Source: Triops longicaudatus
Lineage: Eukaryota > Arthropoda > Branchiopoda > Notostraca > Triopsidae
Reading direction: 5' to 3'
Assembly (NCBI GenBank): GCA_022885665.1
Contig: JAGQDJ010000037.1
Span: forward strand, 248,001 to 312,000
Length of the DNA stretch: 64,000 nt
A model generated the notes under the pieces. The model saw only the letters and a program-made list of their open reading frames with translations. It did no database searches and was not told the DNA's origin. The translations under genes and the position numbers were made by a program. This document shows, piece after piece, positions 14,177 to 26,760 of the stretch. The stretch's first letter is position 1; each line of letters begins with the position of its first letter.

Positions 14177-14493
14177 TGTGTGAAGACAACAGCTTATAGC
14201 TAATGTAACTTCTCCAAAGCAAAATTTCCTGTTTTTGCGGAAATATTTCGTAAAAGAAAACAAAGAGTATATCAGTCGTTGTAAAATCAGAGAAAAGAAA
14301 TATAACACTAGAAATTAAACGTGGAATTTTTTTTGGGAACGACTCGTTGCTTGAGAAGTGAAAACGCCACGATTTTCGCACATAAATTCAACAAGGGAAA
14401 CCAAAAAGCAAAGCGATTTTTTCGGATAAATAACTATTTGACAAAATAACATGCAAATGTGTGCAGAAATCTGAGCGAAACAGCCGTACTTAC

Positions 14494-14900
14494 CTTGTCT
14501 GGATAAGAAGAACATTAACTGCAAATAAATTAACACAAGTTGCCTTCAAAACTTGTCTTGACCTGTCCACAATAAAGAAAATCGACACCTTCACCACTCG
14601 CTTCGACTTGTCTACAATGAAAAAAAGACTTTATAGGTTTGATAACAATAATTTGTCATAACAACATTCAGATTGAAGAACACACGGCAACTATTTATAC
14701 CAAAACAGTTATTTCCGTTAACTGTAACGAAAGAAACTTCACAAGAACCACGCGAACAACACGACACGATCACCACTCGCCTCGACTTGTCGACAACAAT
14801 GAAAAACTCTTCTTCCGGTTGGATAACTGTACATTTTCAAAGTTAAATATGAACAACGGGTGAAGAATATGTGATATGAAGACGATTAACTTACCTTATT
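14494..14900 (-). promoter_or_regulatory. Probable 5' noncoding exon(s) of the coiled-coil gene
   Basis: Two strong splice-donor sequences read on the minus strand upstream of the coiled-coil start codon: GACAAG/GTAAGTACG at 14494/14493 and ATAAG/GTAAGTTA at 14895/14894. Possible acceptors lie between 14176 and 14260. This layout suggests one or two alternative untranslated first exons. No TATA box was identified, and the exact exon limits cannot be read from sequence alone. Confidence 0.4.
14583..14827. repeat. Direct duplication, about 65 bp units 179 bp apart
   Basis: The unit at about 14583-14647 (CACCACTCGCTTCGACTTGT, then CAATGAAAAA and GGTTTGATAAC) recurs at about 14762-14827 (CACCACTCGCCTCGACTTGT, CAATGAAAAA, GGTTGGATAAC). 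The copies match in order and spacing with few changes. They lie between the two splice donors of the putative 5' noncoding region, so this may be a duplicated untranslated first-exon region. Confidence 0.6.
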
Positions 14901-15342
14901 TTAACACTCAAACGAAGAAATTCACGATCACGTTCTGGTTGTCGATTTGGGAACGTCGAAAGATATGAGCAACAGCGCCGTCGGTGGCAACGTCTAAAGC
15001 GCGCTATTCAAATGTTTTCCTATGAATGAATATCAACTGACTGAAACCGTTTTTCAGATGTTCGTACTTTGTAACGAAGTGTTAGAATAACATGTAGAGG
15101 AAACAATACAGAGTAACAAGCTTTATATGCTTAAAACATATCTGATACATAACATTATCGAATAACCATTGAAACAAGTCGTATTCAATAACTTCTGAAC
15201 CTTGTTAAACCTTTTCAGACATTATGGGAAAATCTCATTCTTCCATTATTAAATGCTTCCAAATCACTGAAAACCCCACAGCGAACGAAAAACTTTTCGC
15301 CCTGTCGGTTAACACAATAAGGAAAAGCGGATTTCTAAATAA

Positions 15343-15348
15343 TTTATT
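15343..15348 (-). terminator. Candidate poly(A) signal of TMEM131
   Basis: AATAAA reads on the minus strand about 140 bp beyond the predicted TMEM131 stop codon at 15488-15490. It lies in the short space before the putative 5' exons of the next gene, which suits it as the gene end. Confidence 0.45.
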
Positions 15349-15487
15349 TTTACTTTTGAAATAAAAGACTCAAAAGACGCAACAAGGATGTCAGTATACT
15401 GTATTTCTTTCTCTATGTTATTTCCATGTTCGTATCACTTCACTTGGACGTTGGAAGAACGTTCTAAAAATGAAAAAAGACAAAATA

Positions 15488-18400
15488 TTAAATCCTGCTT
15501 GTCTACCAAAATATACAAAAGAAAAATAATAAATAAACACTTGAAAAAAAAAATCAATTGTTGCAATAAATACAAGTTCAACTGGAACAAAAGCACGAAA
15601 AGAAAGATAAATTACCCAGCCTTCTTTAGCCGAACCAGGAGTTAAAGGGGCCCAAACGTTTCCTCCTCCAAAGGTACTATCCATTGTACTCGTCCACAAA
15701 GTACCCCACGTCAAGTAATTGTTCTCGCTATTGGTCTGACTGCCCGATGCATTTTGTGCGGAAACTGACGGTCTCAAAGCCTGGCCATAATCATAACGCC
15801 ACGACGGATCCGAATCCAATAACCCTCCCCGAGCACTGGCCAGCTGTAGCTCATGTGTCTGGAAAGGATGGCTGTACGACGTTGATGAAGTGACCGGTGG
15901 CCATCGACTGGTGGTGTAATTCGAACTCGGCTGCAAGCCCTCAGGCGCCCACGGACTCGGTGTCGAATCGACCAGGTCGTAATTCCACACGTTCTCTCGG
16001 TACACCGGTTGACCCACGGGTGACGTGGAGAAGAACGAATCCGAGTGCCATGCTAAGGATTTCGGCGACTCTTGGCTCGTTTTCGGCCTGGAAATGACCA
16101 CACTGGACGAAGAATCGACAGAAGATGGCGACAGTGGTGAAACCGGGCTATCGGTGGACAAAAAGGAGGTGCCAGCGGAGGACGACCAGCTGTAAGCCAG
16201 TGGACTGGAGGACGCAGCAGCGATTGAGGTTGCGAGGACGTTGGAAGAAGAGTTGTGAGCAAAAAGCGAGTCGGACATTGAGACTAACGGTGTAAGGGAT
16301 GCAAGCGGCTCGTGGCGGTGTGATCGGGAAGACGCGAAGCGTTGAGTTTGTTCGGAAAGCTGAAACAAGCTGGGACTCAATGGGCGAGTGGGCGTGTCCC
16401 AGGGTGACGACGACGCTGAGCTTCGAGGACCGTTGCCACCGCTCGACGAAGAATCTGATAATGAAAAATAAATATGAAGTAAAAGGGAAAATTTTTTAAT
16501 ACAACTAATTGGAAAAGATCGCTAGGAATTAAAATTCACATCCAAATAAGAATTGATTGACTCTTTTGCAATATTCAGTTAAAATTGCCATCAACTGGGT
16601 CTATTTTCAATAAAAATTGTAACAAAATCGTTTTTCTATGTTTATTTCGGCTAATATTTGACGACATAGGAAATTAAAAAGTTTCTTTGTGTTAGAAAAC
16701 CGTGCGGAATCAAATAATCTCGAATTTTCTAGAATTAAGATTAAACAAGCGACCGATTCTATTTCTAAAATAATTCAATAAAAAATATATAATATACCTT
16801 GATGTCTGTCGTCAGCAATCTTCTTCGGTTGCTCAGGCGCACTTGGAAAGCTCGTTTTACTAACGACTTCAATACTTGTTGGTCGTTTGACCACGCCTTT
16901 TACCAATTTCTTGCCCTCGTTGCCAACAGCTCCATTACCCAATTTGGGTTTCTCTCTTAACGGTCTACGCTTGAGCGATTCATCCGTACTGGAGCTTTCG
17001 GTGGTGGTCGAACACGCGTCTTCTTCCGCTTTCTTGGATTTCGGCGCCGAGCGCAGCACTTCGGGCGCTTTACGAAGTTTCTTGTTCCGTTTCGGTGCCG
17101 GCTCCACCCTCGCAATGTTCGTTTTCTCCGCCAATTCTGTCTTAATCCAAGCTTCAGAACTCGCTTTTTGATGCTGTACCGGCCGAGGTAACGAAGCATT
17201 TGGACTCAGAATCACCTCGGAAGAATTCTGCATCGAAACAGGCGCTCTGTCCTTCTTAGCAGATACAGCTTCCGTTGCTTCGCTTTTCTTCCCTTCTGGC
17301 TCATTCTTCACCTTCTTGGTGACTGACGCAACTACCGGGGGCGGTGATGGAGTAATTTTCGAACTAAGCGACTCTTTGTGGGGTTTCGGGTTCGAAGTGT
17401 CCATTTTCGTCGCTGTAATTTCTTGCATTTTATTCCTCTCGTTAATTTGACTTTTTTGTCCATTTTTCTTCTTCGGTGCCTCTTTTGTATGCTGATGCAC
17501 TGGCTGGGCTTCAGGAATGGAAACCGGGGCCATTTTCTTATTACGGTTTTCATCAGCCGGTAATTCCTGCGCAATTTTTTTGAGATCAAAAACGGGGATG
17601 GTTTGCGAATGGGGGCTGGTGTCGGACCGAGTCGATATTAGCGCCACGAAGCTGGTGTTGCTAATGTTGTCAGCCTCCAGACAGGCCATGGTGAGTACGC
17701 AGATCAGGAGGAGTACGACGGTGCACACAGCACCGTAGTAAAGAAAAATTTCCCAGCTAGGCCGAGGTATGATGGCAGCGCACAGAACCAGCATATGGGC
17801 CGGGAGTGTGGCCATTAAAGGAAAGTTCATGTAAGAGTTGCCCCCCACGTTGGTGTGGAGTTCTAACATGCGTTGGACTCGCGTTTGGGTGAAATCGGGT
17901 GAAAAGGCGATTTCCAGCGAGTGGCTCTGGTTCGGCATGAGAAGAAACGGTTCGCAGTTAAGGACTTTGAAGCCGAAGCCTTCGCAGCTGTGGCCGTTGA
18001 TCAAGAGGTCTAGGATGTAAAAGGGCGTTTCTCCTTGGTTCCGGGCAACGAACGAACGCTTGAGAGTTAAACTCGGAAGCATGTAGCGACTTTGCCATGG
18101 TCCTGGTATTAAAAAAATAATAATAAATGAATAAATAAAATAGAGACTACACTATGTTGCACACCGTGAGCTAAAGCTCTTGGTAGATTTTATTAAATGA
18201 TTGCAATAAAATTACTATAATAAATATATCAACCTGCAACAAAAAATATCTTGTTTTTATCTATTTTGTACTTTTATCTGATTTATTTTTTATTATCTTA
18301 CTTTTAAATTTATTTCCAATTTATCTTATTTTTTCATTTATTTCTAATTTATCTTAGTTATTTTTTAATTTATTTATTTTTATATTTACCTTTTTTATTG

Positions 18401-18604
18401 TTTTTTATTTACTTTCCTTGATCTATCTTGCTCTAGGTGAAAAACGACATATTGAAGGAGAAGTGACGTCACAATACGAAATCAGATATATATATATATA
18501 NNNNNNNNNNNNNNNNNNNNNNNNNNNNNNNNNNNNNNNNNNNNNNNNNNNNNNNNNNNNNNNNNNNNNNNNNNNNNNNNNNNNNNNNNNNNNNNNNNNN
18601 NNNN

Positions 18605-18671
<67 letters not shown>

Positions 18672-21600
18672 GTAATTTGTATAGAATATATTGCGAAATG
18701 CACTGCAGAAAACTTACGGTCGCAGCCTTTGAGGTGTTTTTCGCTGATGTTGAAAAGTAAAGGATGATTGGAGCCCGGACGTTGGTTGCCAACAGTTAGC
18801 AAAGTTTGGCCACCTTTGCCGGTAACGCCTAAAAGCTCAATGCCCGTCAAGTTATTCCTAAAAATAAAATATAAAAAAATTAACCAAGAGCAGTTTTTTT
18901 TAAAAAAAAATAGGAAATGTCACCTGAGGACCACAACTGTACGCATAAATCCTTCTCGAAAGGGTTCAAAGCTAATCTGTATCTCTGCTTGGGCTCCAGG
19001 ACTCATATACACCATCATACTCTCTTTCACAACTTGGCCTTCGACTTTCTGACTGTTTTCCACCGCTGGATCCGACAAGAAAAAAACTCTGCGTTGAGTT
19101 TCGATGTTTTCTAGGGAAATTCCTTCCAAAAACCTGCAAAAATACACAATGGAAATTATCATCATCCGCATTTCGAATAACTCATTCATAATACAAGGAT
19201 AGCAAAAATCACGCTGGTTGGAGTCTGAATTCTTAAATTTTTATATATTTTTGTCTTATTTTCTGACAAATCTATTTCTTTAACCGAAACTTGTTATTTA
19301 TTTTAAAACTTAACAAGTTTAAATTTAGTTTTCTGCTTTTGCTTTTTTAATTTTTTTTTCTTGTTAAAATTTCTAGTGTTCAAAAATGGCTACAATGACA
19401 AAAAAATGAGAAAAGTAACCTTACTGTGAGGGCAAACTTTGGAGAAGTTTCTTGCCACCAGGGTATTGATGAAGCAGAAGAGGCTGCGCTACTACAGAAA
19501 CGTTAGCTGGATTGGTTAGGCGTAAATAGGCCCAACTCCGCCCACTGACTTCTGTGATAGGCATTTGCAATTCCTGCCCTTTGTGGGCAAACAGCTTCGG
19601 CCAGACCAAATGGGCGTGGCCTGTCAACAGAATGTCTTTGGTGAGCTCCGTGTTGACAAAGAACGTCAGGTCGAGGGGATTCGGGTACACCAAGTACTGA
19701 TTATAAAGAGTCCACGTGATATTTGAGTCACGTGTGGCCAAATCTGTCGGTAACTGCACGCCTTCTAGCCATTTTTCACCCACTAAATGATAAAAACAAA
19801 CATATTAGCAAAGTTCAGAGTAAAAGGCGATGAAAATAAATCACTAACGTGTCTGCGCCTAAGAACTGTAAAGCTACATACGAGTGTGACATAAGATAAT
19901 TGTAAAAAGCTGACAAAAATAAATTCTGAAAATATTTTTTTAAAAAAAATTCTTATTAGAATATTTTTACAAAAATCGTTATGAAAAAAGAAATAACAGA
20001 AATGGAATTAGTCCTTGATAAGCGAGGTCAAGTCTCGGAATCCAAAAGTATTGGCTAGAATTGACTTGACCTGGTCTATCTTTTGTTTTCTTGTTTATAT
20101 TACCTCGATAATTTTTTTCTGTTTTAAAGCTATTTTTGTAGCTAACTATTTTGTAGGAGAGCTATGTCGCCATATATTTTTAAATAACTCAATTAACTAA
20201 GTTACTTCAACGAAAATAGAGAAGATATGTGATTTTGCCGCAACTGAAGAACCAAAAAGGAAAAAATTACGAGTGGTATTAGGTTCCAGGCCGGTATAGC
20301 AGTTTCCATTGCAATCTGCGCCCAAATTGAACGTCAACTGCCCAACTGTCACTTTCTTGTTCAGCTCGAGCACTGGCGTTTTGCTCAGTTCCCACTTGAC
20401 TGTATGCAAATGCGGGGATAACGCTGTTAGAAACAGTACGCGGGCCTTCTGCTGGAAACTGCACTCTGCATACAAAGTTTGGCTTACGGACATGTGCTAA
20501 GAAATTAATTCCATTAATTCCGATTCAGAAAGAATTAACAAAGAAATAGCTGTAAAGATTCGTTACCGGAAAAACGTCTTTGAAAAAGAGAGGTTGAGGT
20601 GAAAACTTTAACGAGCCTTGGGCTACAGTGTACTTTATTGGTATAACCAGCTCTTCCAATCTTGTTCGAACAAAAATGCTCATATTCACGGGACCGTCCA
20701 CTAGTGGAGTTTGCCAAGATATGTGAAAAAGCGCGTATTGCCCAGCGGGAACGAACGTCTGCAAATATAGCATAGGTAAATTAATAAAAAATAAATTACA
20801 AAATAAAAATAAAAGAGATAAACACGCTCGTAACAATATACTGGGAAAAAAGCAAAGAAAATACATGTTCAACATCTAGAAACTTAAAGAAAGCAATTTT
20901 AACGCCATTTATCTGCTTTATTCGCGCTAATTATAAATATACGAAATGTCATACAATATAGTAAACAAAATGTTAGTGAGTCATTTAATAATTATAAAAT
21001 TTTTAAGAAATATGCGAAGAAAAATGTCTAAAATAGTAAAAATTTTTTAAAAAATAAAAAAGGCAGTTAAATAAGAATTACTTTCATAGTTAAGTTTTCG
21101 AGGTTGTTTCCCCCCAATCTCTCCAAAATATTGTTATGACCCACTCCAGCATACAAGATGGAAGCCTTTTCGCCACTGCAACCCCAATCTTCGAGAAAGA
21201 CATCGACAGGATTTTCGTTCATCATGCCCATATACATAGATTTGTTCACGCCAGGACTGGCAAGTCCAAACTGGAATCCGTTTACGTCGTTAAAGGTAAA
21301 AAATGTCAACTAAATAAAATAAAATTAATAACTTTTCGGTCTAACACCGGTTTAGACGTAAAGGGATTACTGGAGTAAGTTTTCCGGAGTAAATCGTCAA
21401 GGGAACTTCTTGGAAGGTTAGATTGGTGTGCAGGGTTAAATACGTAACTAGCGCCACGCCAAAAGTCGGCAAAGTGGGCCGAAGCTTGAGTTTAAAAAGC
21501 GAGGCGGAAGCGCCCGAACCTAAAACAACCGGGCTGAAAGAATCCATCTGAAAAATACCAAGAAAACCATACATTATTCAAAGTTAAACCCTTGGAAAGT

Positions 21601-23472
21601 CATTTGAAAACACACGAAGCAAAACCACGAAAAGTTTCTAACCCTTAGTGATTTTCTAGTCCTAATAATTATTTACCAAATTAGTTACGAAACGAGGGAG
21701 GAAATCGATAAAAACAGAAAATCTGTATAAATGTGAAAAAAATACGGGTTCCGTACATGGATTTTTTAAAATATTTTTTTATAAATAATTAAGGGTAGTT
21801 TAATTTACGAGGAAATTTAAAGTGACAATTACTTGAAAAAAGAGTTTTGCTTCTGGCGATAAAGTGCAGTTATAAACAGCCACGTAAGTCGGGAAGGTAT
21901 TGGTGACGAGAATCTCTCTTTCTGTGCTCGTTTCTTCCTTAGCGTACGTTAAAGTGGGTCGTACTGCTGCTGTGCTTCCATTGAGCTGCTCAGTTTGGCA
22001 CCGGAGACAGGATTGACTTTTCGTTTCGGTTGAAGATGGGGAGGAGGAGGAACTTGGCACGTAAAAGCGTGTTAAGCCGGCTGGCAAGGCCAATTCGCCC
22101 GGAAGTATCGTGACGCGATATTGCACAGAAGTTCTGAATTGACCGTTCTTTGATTTGATTACGATTTCTCCAGCACAGGGCTTCGGATTTTTCAACAGTG
22201 AAGCTGAAAACGAAAACTTACATATTTTTAATATACATTCTCGCTTCAATTAAATTTTTCAACTTACGTGAAAATGTCACTTGAGCAACTATCGTGGCTT
22301 GGTCTGAATTTGGGGGGATTTTCACGGGCTGGAAGTCAATCTTCAAACCCTCGTTAGCAACAATAGGGGACACACTCTAAAAGGGACAATTAGACAAAAT
22401 CAATAATGTGACAGAACGGAAAAGCTAATATTGGACTATCAAAGAAAAAGTGCCAGAAATTTCCAAAAAACGAAGGAAATTCACGAAATGAATCGATACA
22501 GACAATATCAAACACAAGGTTGCAAGGGAAGTGTTAATACTGTTTTAATAATATTTAGAAAATTGATTTTCAAGTGTTTAGCTAAGGAAATGTTTCGGAG
22601 GTTGTAGAAAGAACCTGCCTGGACAACAACAGGTTTGGGTCCGGAGTTAAAGACCAATAGTTTGAGCGTTTTGGGCTCATCGGTGGGTCTCATGAATCCA
22701 AATTCTAGGCTGTCTTGTGCAGCGTAGATTCTGGGCTGCGCGGTGACTTCTAATTCCACCGGTATCACCAACTGATTAGTATGGTTGGTGCGTAGGCGGA
22801 CGAACGCAGTGTAATTCACTTCTGATTTGGCCATGTAGTGTAACCGCAACACGGAGCGCGTTTCGTACGGCGGGATAAGCCACCAGTCGAAACTGGGTTC
22901 ACTCTCTGATGCGAAAGGAAGTTCTAAGTGTAAATCACAGCTGCTGCTGAAGACTTCCAACACCTAAACACGACATGGATTAAATTAGTATTGCTTCCTC
23001 ATACCAGAAACTTGTCAACACGGGTCCGACGAGTATATTTAAAAGAAAATAATAATAAACAAAATAATTACGCTTTACGATGTCGATTACCTGAATTGGT
23101 ACCGCAAGCGGATTGTGAAAGCTTACGACTCGGGTGTACGTTGTATTTATGGGCATCTTCACGCCAATCAAGGGCCTCAAGTTATACGGATTCCCAGAAC
23201 CAGACGCTGTAACCTGTAACAACAAAATACGTTTTTTGAATATTAATTTTTCGCTGTTCGCATTTCAATACAATCTAAAAATAAATAACACTTACATAAT
23301 TTTCAATTATTCTGATAACTGAAAACTATAAAATTCATAAACAGACTGCGTAAGTCGACAAGAAATTGAAAATTGCTGTTTTCTACCTGGATACGTGACT
23401 AGAAATGTAAATACTGAATTTAAGAAAGTTTTTATTGACATGGATTGACAGTCGATTTTTCTATTTTGTTTA

Positions 23473-23509
<37 letters not shown>

Positions 23510-23580
23510 AAAAACATTTAACAAGATTAATTTTCAAAGGATAGCTAATAAAAAAAAAAGGGTCGCCCCCGGGTGGGCTC

Positions 23581-23617
<37 letters not shown>

Positions 23618-24435
23618 GCCAATTGCGCCACGGAGGCTTGAAGGAATCTGTTCTCTACGAGTTTATCTACCAGGTGGTGTAGAAAAAATGCAAGTCGGAA
23701 ACTGTGGTTTTTCTAATCGAGATTTTGGGCGAGAAAAATATAAGATAACAGAATAAATACGTACGCGGTACTCGAACATTCCGGCCGAGGTATTGATGAT
23801 CAACGTGTCTTCAAAATATCCCACTTCTCTGCCCAAGAAAACAATGTCGAAAGACGTGTTTCCTTGTGGTGCAATGATCTAAAATAAGCCACATGAAACA
23901 TTGTTAGAAAAGGTGACGTTATTGTGCTGCTCTAACCTTGTTCCTCACAAAGGAACAGTGAAAGTGTGAAGACATCCCTGATATAGAAACCACAGTGATA
24001 GGTCTTCCTCTCGTGTGATTGTTCTGCACGTGAACTTTTTGACTCCAAACCATACTTATAGGACTAAGAATTTAGAATATTTTTTTACACGAAACTTATG
24101 AGGTATTCAGAAAGTTACCATTTTCCAAAGTTGAAGGATGGAGGGTCAAAAATTAAATGAGGAGGTTGTCCTTTTTCTAAACCTCTTTTAGTACTCTTGT
24201 GAGAAATAATTTGAACATTTTTCTCTGCACTTTCTTTCGACGGCAAAAACCTGATTTCCAAATTTTCACGCACTAAGAGTCATAACGTTAGCAACGTAAA
24301 TAAGTTCATGTTAAATAATAAGTATATAGGTTTACCTGCTTCTTCTATTTTCATTCTGCAATCAACAAAAACTACAAATGTCAGCAAAGGCGCTGCCAAT
24401 GCCAAGATCCAAAATATTTTCGCGCTTTTCCACAT
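15488..24435 (-). CDS. TMEM131: TMEM131 orthologue (collagen-secretion transmembrane protein)
   Basis: Eighteen exons give about 1,710 residues: 24435-24336, 24272-24119, 24063-23937, 23878-23765, 23213-23091, 22963-22619, 22376-22268, 22203-21833, 21547-21371, 21309-21082, 20758-20567, 20496-20271, 19782-19425, 19133-18924, 18857-18718, 18102-16798, 16454-15616 and 15502-15488. Every phase closes. The protein has a signal peptide (residues 1-26), an N-terminal PapD-like region (FDPPSFNFGKW), a long luminal part of Ig-like repeats and one membrane segment near residues 1110-1131 after PRPSWE. A low-complexity K/S-rich cytosolic tail follows, ending in Trp-containing motifs (YLTWGTLWTS, NVWAPLTP). 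In other animals TMEM131 binds procollagen through the PapD-like domain and TRAPPC8 through the tail, aiding ER-to-Golgi export. The last exon (TSRI-stop) is inferred from a strong acceptor; reading through would add about 66 hydrophobic residues. One intron is GC-AG, and one holds a tRNA. Intron 15 contains a TA repeat and an assembly gap. Confidence 0.92.
18486..18671. repeat. TA microsatellite with a 104-base assembly gap
   Basis: An uninterrupted (TA)n run flanks 104 N at 18501-18604, so the true length is unknown. It lies in intron 15 of the TMEM131 gene. The neighbouring stretch 18,260-18,410 is a degenerate T-rich repeat built on TTTATTTCTAATTTATCTTA. Open frames of alternating Tyr-Ile across this region are artefacts of the repeat. 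Confidence 0.95.
23476..23505. repeat. A(30) homopolymer
   Basis: Thirty consecutive A on the plus strand inside TMEM131 intron 4, about 60 bp from the nested tRNA gene. It could be a sequencing-length artefact or the trace of an old retroposed poly(A); no retroposon body is recognisable beside it. Confidence 0.9.
23550..23559 (-). terminator. Pol III terminator of tRNA-Asn
   Basis: Ten T on the minus strand begin 4 nt after the discriminator base of the tRNA, the usual RNA polymerase III stop signal. The run supports the tRNA being an independent transcription unit. Confidence 0.85.
23564..23637 (-). tRNA. tRNA-Asn (anticodon GTT)
   Basis: A full cloverleaf can be drawn. The acceptor stem is GCCTCCG with CGGGGGC (one T-G wobble) and a G discriminator. 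The D-arm contains the A box TGGCGCAATTGG. The anticodon stem-loop is TCGGCTGTTAACCGA, with GTT in the loop. The T-arm GGTGGTTCGAGCCCACC holds the B box GGTTCGAGCCC. The length is 74 nt with no intron. The gene lies inside intron 4 of TMEM131 on the same strand, and a T10 terminator follows directly. All stems are intact, so it is probably functional. Confidence 0.97.
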
Positions 24436-26760
24436 TTCGAAGCGCAAGCAATATTTCTACATGACAAACTTCCGCTGAGCGAAAAGAAAAACACAACACA
24501 TGCGAGCCTGTTGGAATCAGTACTTGTCCTGATGTTTAATGATTTTACGATTACGGAGTTTTTCCTAATGGCCACAAGAGTGCGCTGAGTGTCCTAGATC
24601 TTGGGCAACTTTTAGCTGGAAATGGACTTTTCAGGAGAGTTTCAGCAATCTCGCAAGTAAAGCTGTAATTTTGCGCACTTATTTTCACCTGTAGCGTGAA
24701 CTATAGTAGACTATAGTTCATGAGTATTTGTACACGATGTATTTCCCTGGTCTTTTTTAACTCTCCTGAGGACCATTTGAAGAGAATTGAAATACAAGAA
24801 TGAAGAATTGACAATGCACGAAATACAAATATAATCTGAAAATTTTTTGGTTTTCATTTCCTGAATACTAGGACAGAAGATTTTTTACACTTGATTTGTA
24901 AAATTCCTGATTTAAGTTTAAAAGTTATACCAAAACTTCTAAGACACATTTCATAAGCGAAGGGCCTCCCATGAAACAATCCGCGATGACCCATACTCGT
25001 AAGCTTGATGGGAACACGAACAACCCAGCAATGAAGGGAATGTCAATGTGTGAATCTGAAAAATGTCGATCGTGCAAAACAAGCCTATTTACCGCACGAT
25101 TTCTGGCAATTTTGTCGTAGGACAAATATTAAAAGACTCGCTCAATCTCTAAGTTTTGTAAATCGAAGAAATGAACGTCTTTTTCACTGGAAAACATTTT
25201 CCTTATTAGTTTCGGCTAACTTTTGAGCAAAACAAAAAGATCTTGTGCTTTTATAAACCACACAGAAAAGAATAAGCTTGCGCTCATACAAACTGACGGT
25301 TCGGTATAGGCTATTTTCGATGTCTATATCCGAAGCACTAACGCATCTAACTTTTTTTCCCCATAACTTTATTTTCAAGCGAAAAGCAAATCCTACTTTC
25401 TTCTTCAAGCATTTATTCCAATGTTCTATACAATAAAATTTAGTAACTGATAATTAACCAACCAACTGAAAGATTGCAAAGATCTCATTCAAGTCACTCT
25501 CCGAGGCGTCATGGGGCGCAACATACTTGCATTGCCTCAGGCGTCCTTTTCTCACGTTGGCTTATATCGTTGCTCAAGCGATCAGAACTCCCGTGTTAAG
25601 GCATACATGTTAACCAAAAATCAATTTTCAGCCTACCGGCTTAAACCGGTCTGACATAGCCTATTGTGTGTCGAAACATTCCAGTGTAGAAAACACGCAT
25701 CATTTGAGCTTAGCGTAACCCGGGTGATGTTTCTTACTGGATCAATAGGTTCTCGGTGAAATAAGTTCCAAAGGAATCCTCGGAAAACTGGGCAACTAAG
25801 CATGAGACTAACTAAAAGTCCTGACGACAACCTTTTTCTTATAAAAATAAATAAAATAAAAAATAAGGAAATAAAATAGATAAATGAAAAATAGCACAAT
25901 CTATCAGGGTCTTGTTTCTCATGAAATCTCGTGTTAAAGTTGTTTTTTTTATTTTAATTATATTTTTATTTATTTTTGTGCTAATGGAAATATTAGTTTG
26001 AAACATCTACGTACCCAAAGAATGCTTCCTATTTCTGTAAACTAAACATTCTTAAGTTTGTGTAGAAGAGTGCAAACGCCGAATATTAATAAAAAGACGA
26101 TTTTTTTTCTGGTTTAAAGTTTAACTAATACCCACATATACATCTTTTTCTGTTTTGTTTTTATATAGTTACGTTTCAACAGGAGTAGGTTAGGAGGAAA
26201 ACGAGGGGGCGAAAGGGCTTCTATGAAAAGGGAGGTTCAAAAACTGCAAATTGGCATTTTTTTTCGTCATTTGAATCAGACATAACAGTGAACGCGAACC
26301 TACAGGTCCAGCACAAGGCTAAGAAACCATTCGACAGACAACACCCAGGTTTTAGGAAAACTCGTTTCGCAGTGGTTTTTCTTATTCCTCGTTAAAAAAA
26401 TGCTAAAAAAATCTTAACGTAATAAATAACTCACTAACAAAGTGCTTAACGTCTCTGACTAGAACCTTCGCGTTTTTTTGCAAAAATTATTAATGCTATC
26501 AAAAGAAAGGAGAACGTAGCAAAAAAGGTTATTGAATATCAGAATTATTCAAAATACGCAATAAACAGGAAGAACATTGCTGTCTTGCTGCAAACAGTTA
26601 TGATTAACGGAATTAACGCATGGGAAAGATCAACGCATGACTAAGACTGATAAACTGTTAATCGATGCGAGAAAGAGATATACATATAAATTATTAGATA
26701 ACGGATCAGAACAAAAAGAGTGATGCTTGTTATACACCAAAAGTGGAATCGCTATTTCAT
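24436..26760. other. Intergenic between synaptotagmin 1 (3' side) and TMEM131 (5' side)
   Basis: No gene is recognisable. The part next to 24,436 should contain the TMEM131 promoter; a 24-bp palindrome lies 260 bp above its start codon. The part next to 26,760 should contain the synaptotagmin 3' UTR, which in this gene family can be long. Open frames are all under 90 codons and look random. Confidence 0.5.
24697..24720. repeat. 24-bp inverted repeat upstream of TMEM131
   Basis: TGAACTATAGT, a 2-bp centre AG, then ACTATAGTTCA: perfect 11-bp arms. It could be a dimeric transcription-factor site or a cruciform-forming palindrome. Its place about 260 bp above the TMEM131 ATG fits a promoter element, but no known consensus was matched. 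Confidence 0.6.

Noticed and set aside
18418..18850. Open frames on both strands made of alternating Tyr-Ile
   Set aside because: They are translations of the TA repeat and the N gap, not genes.
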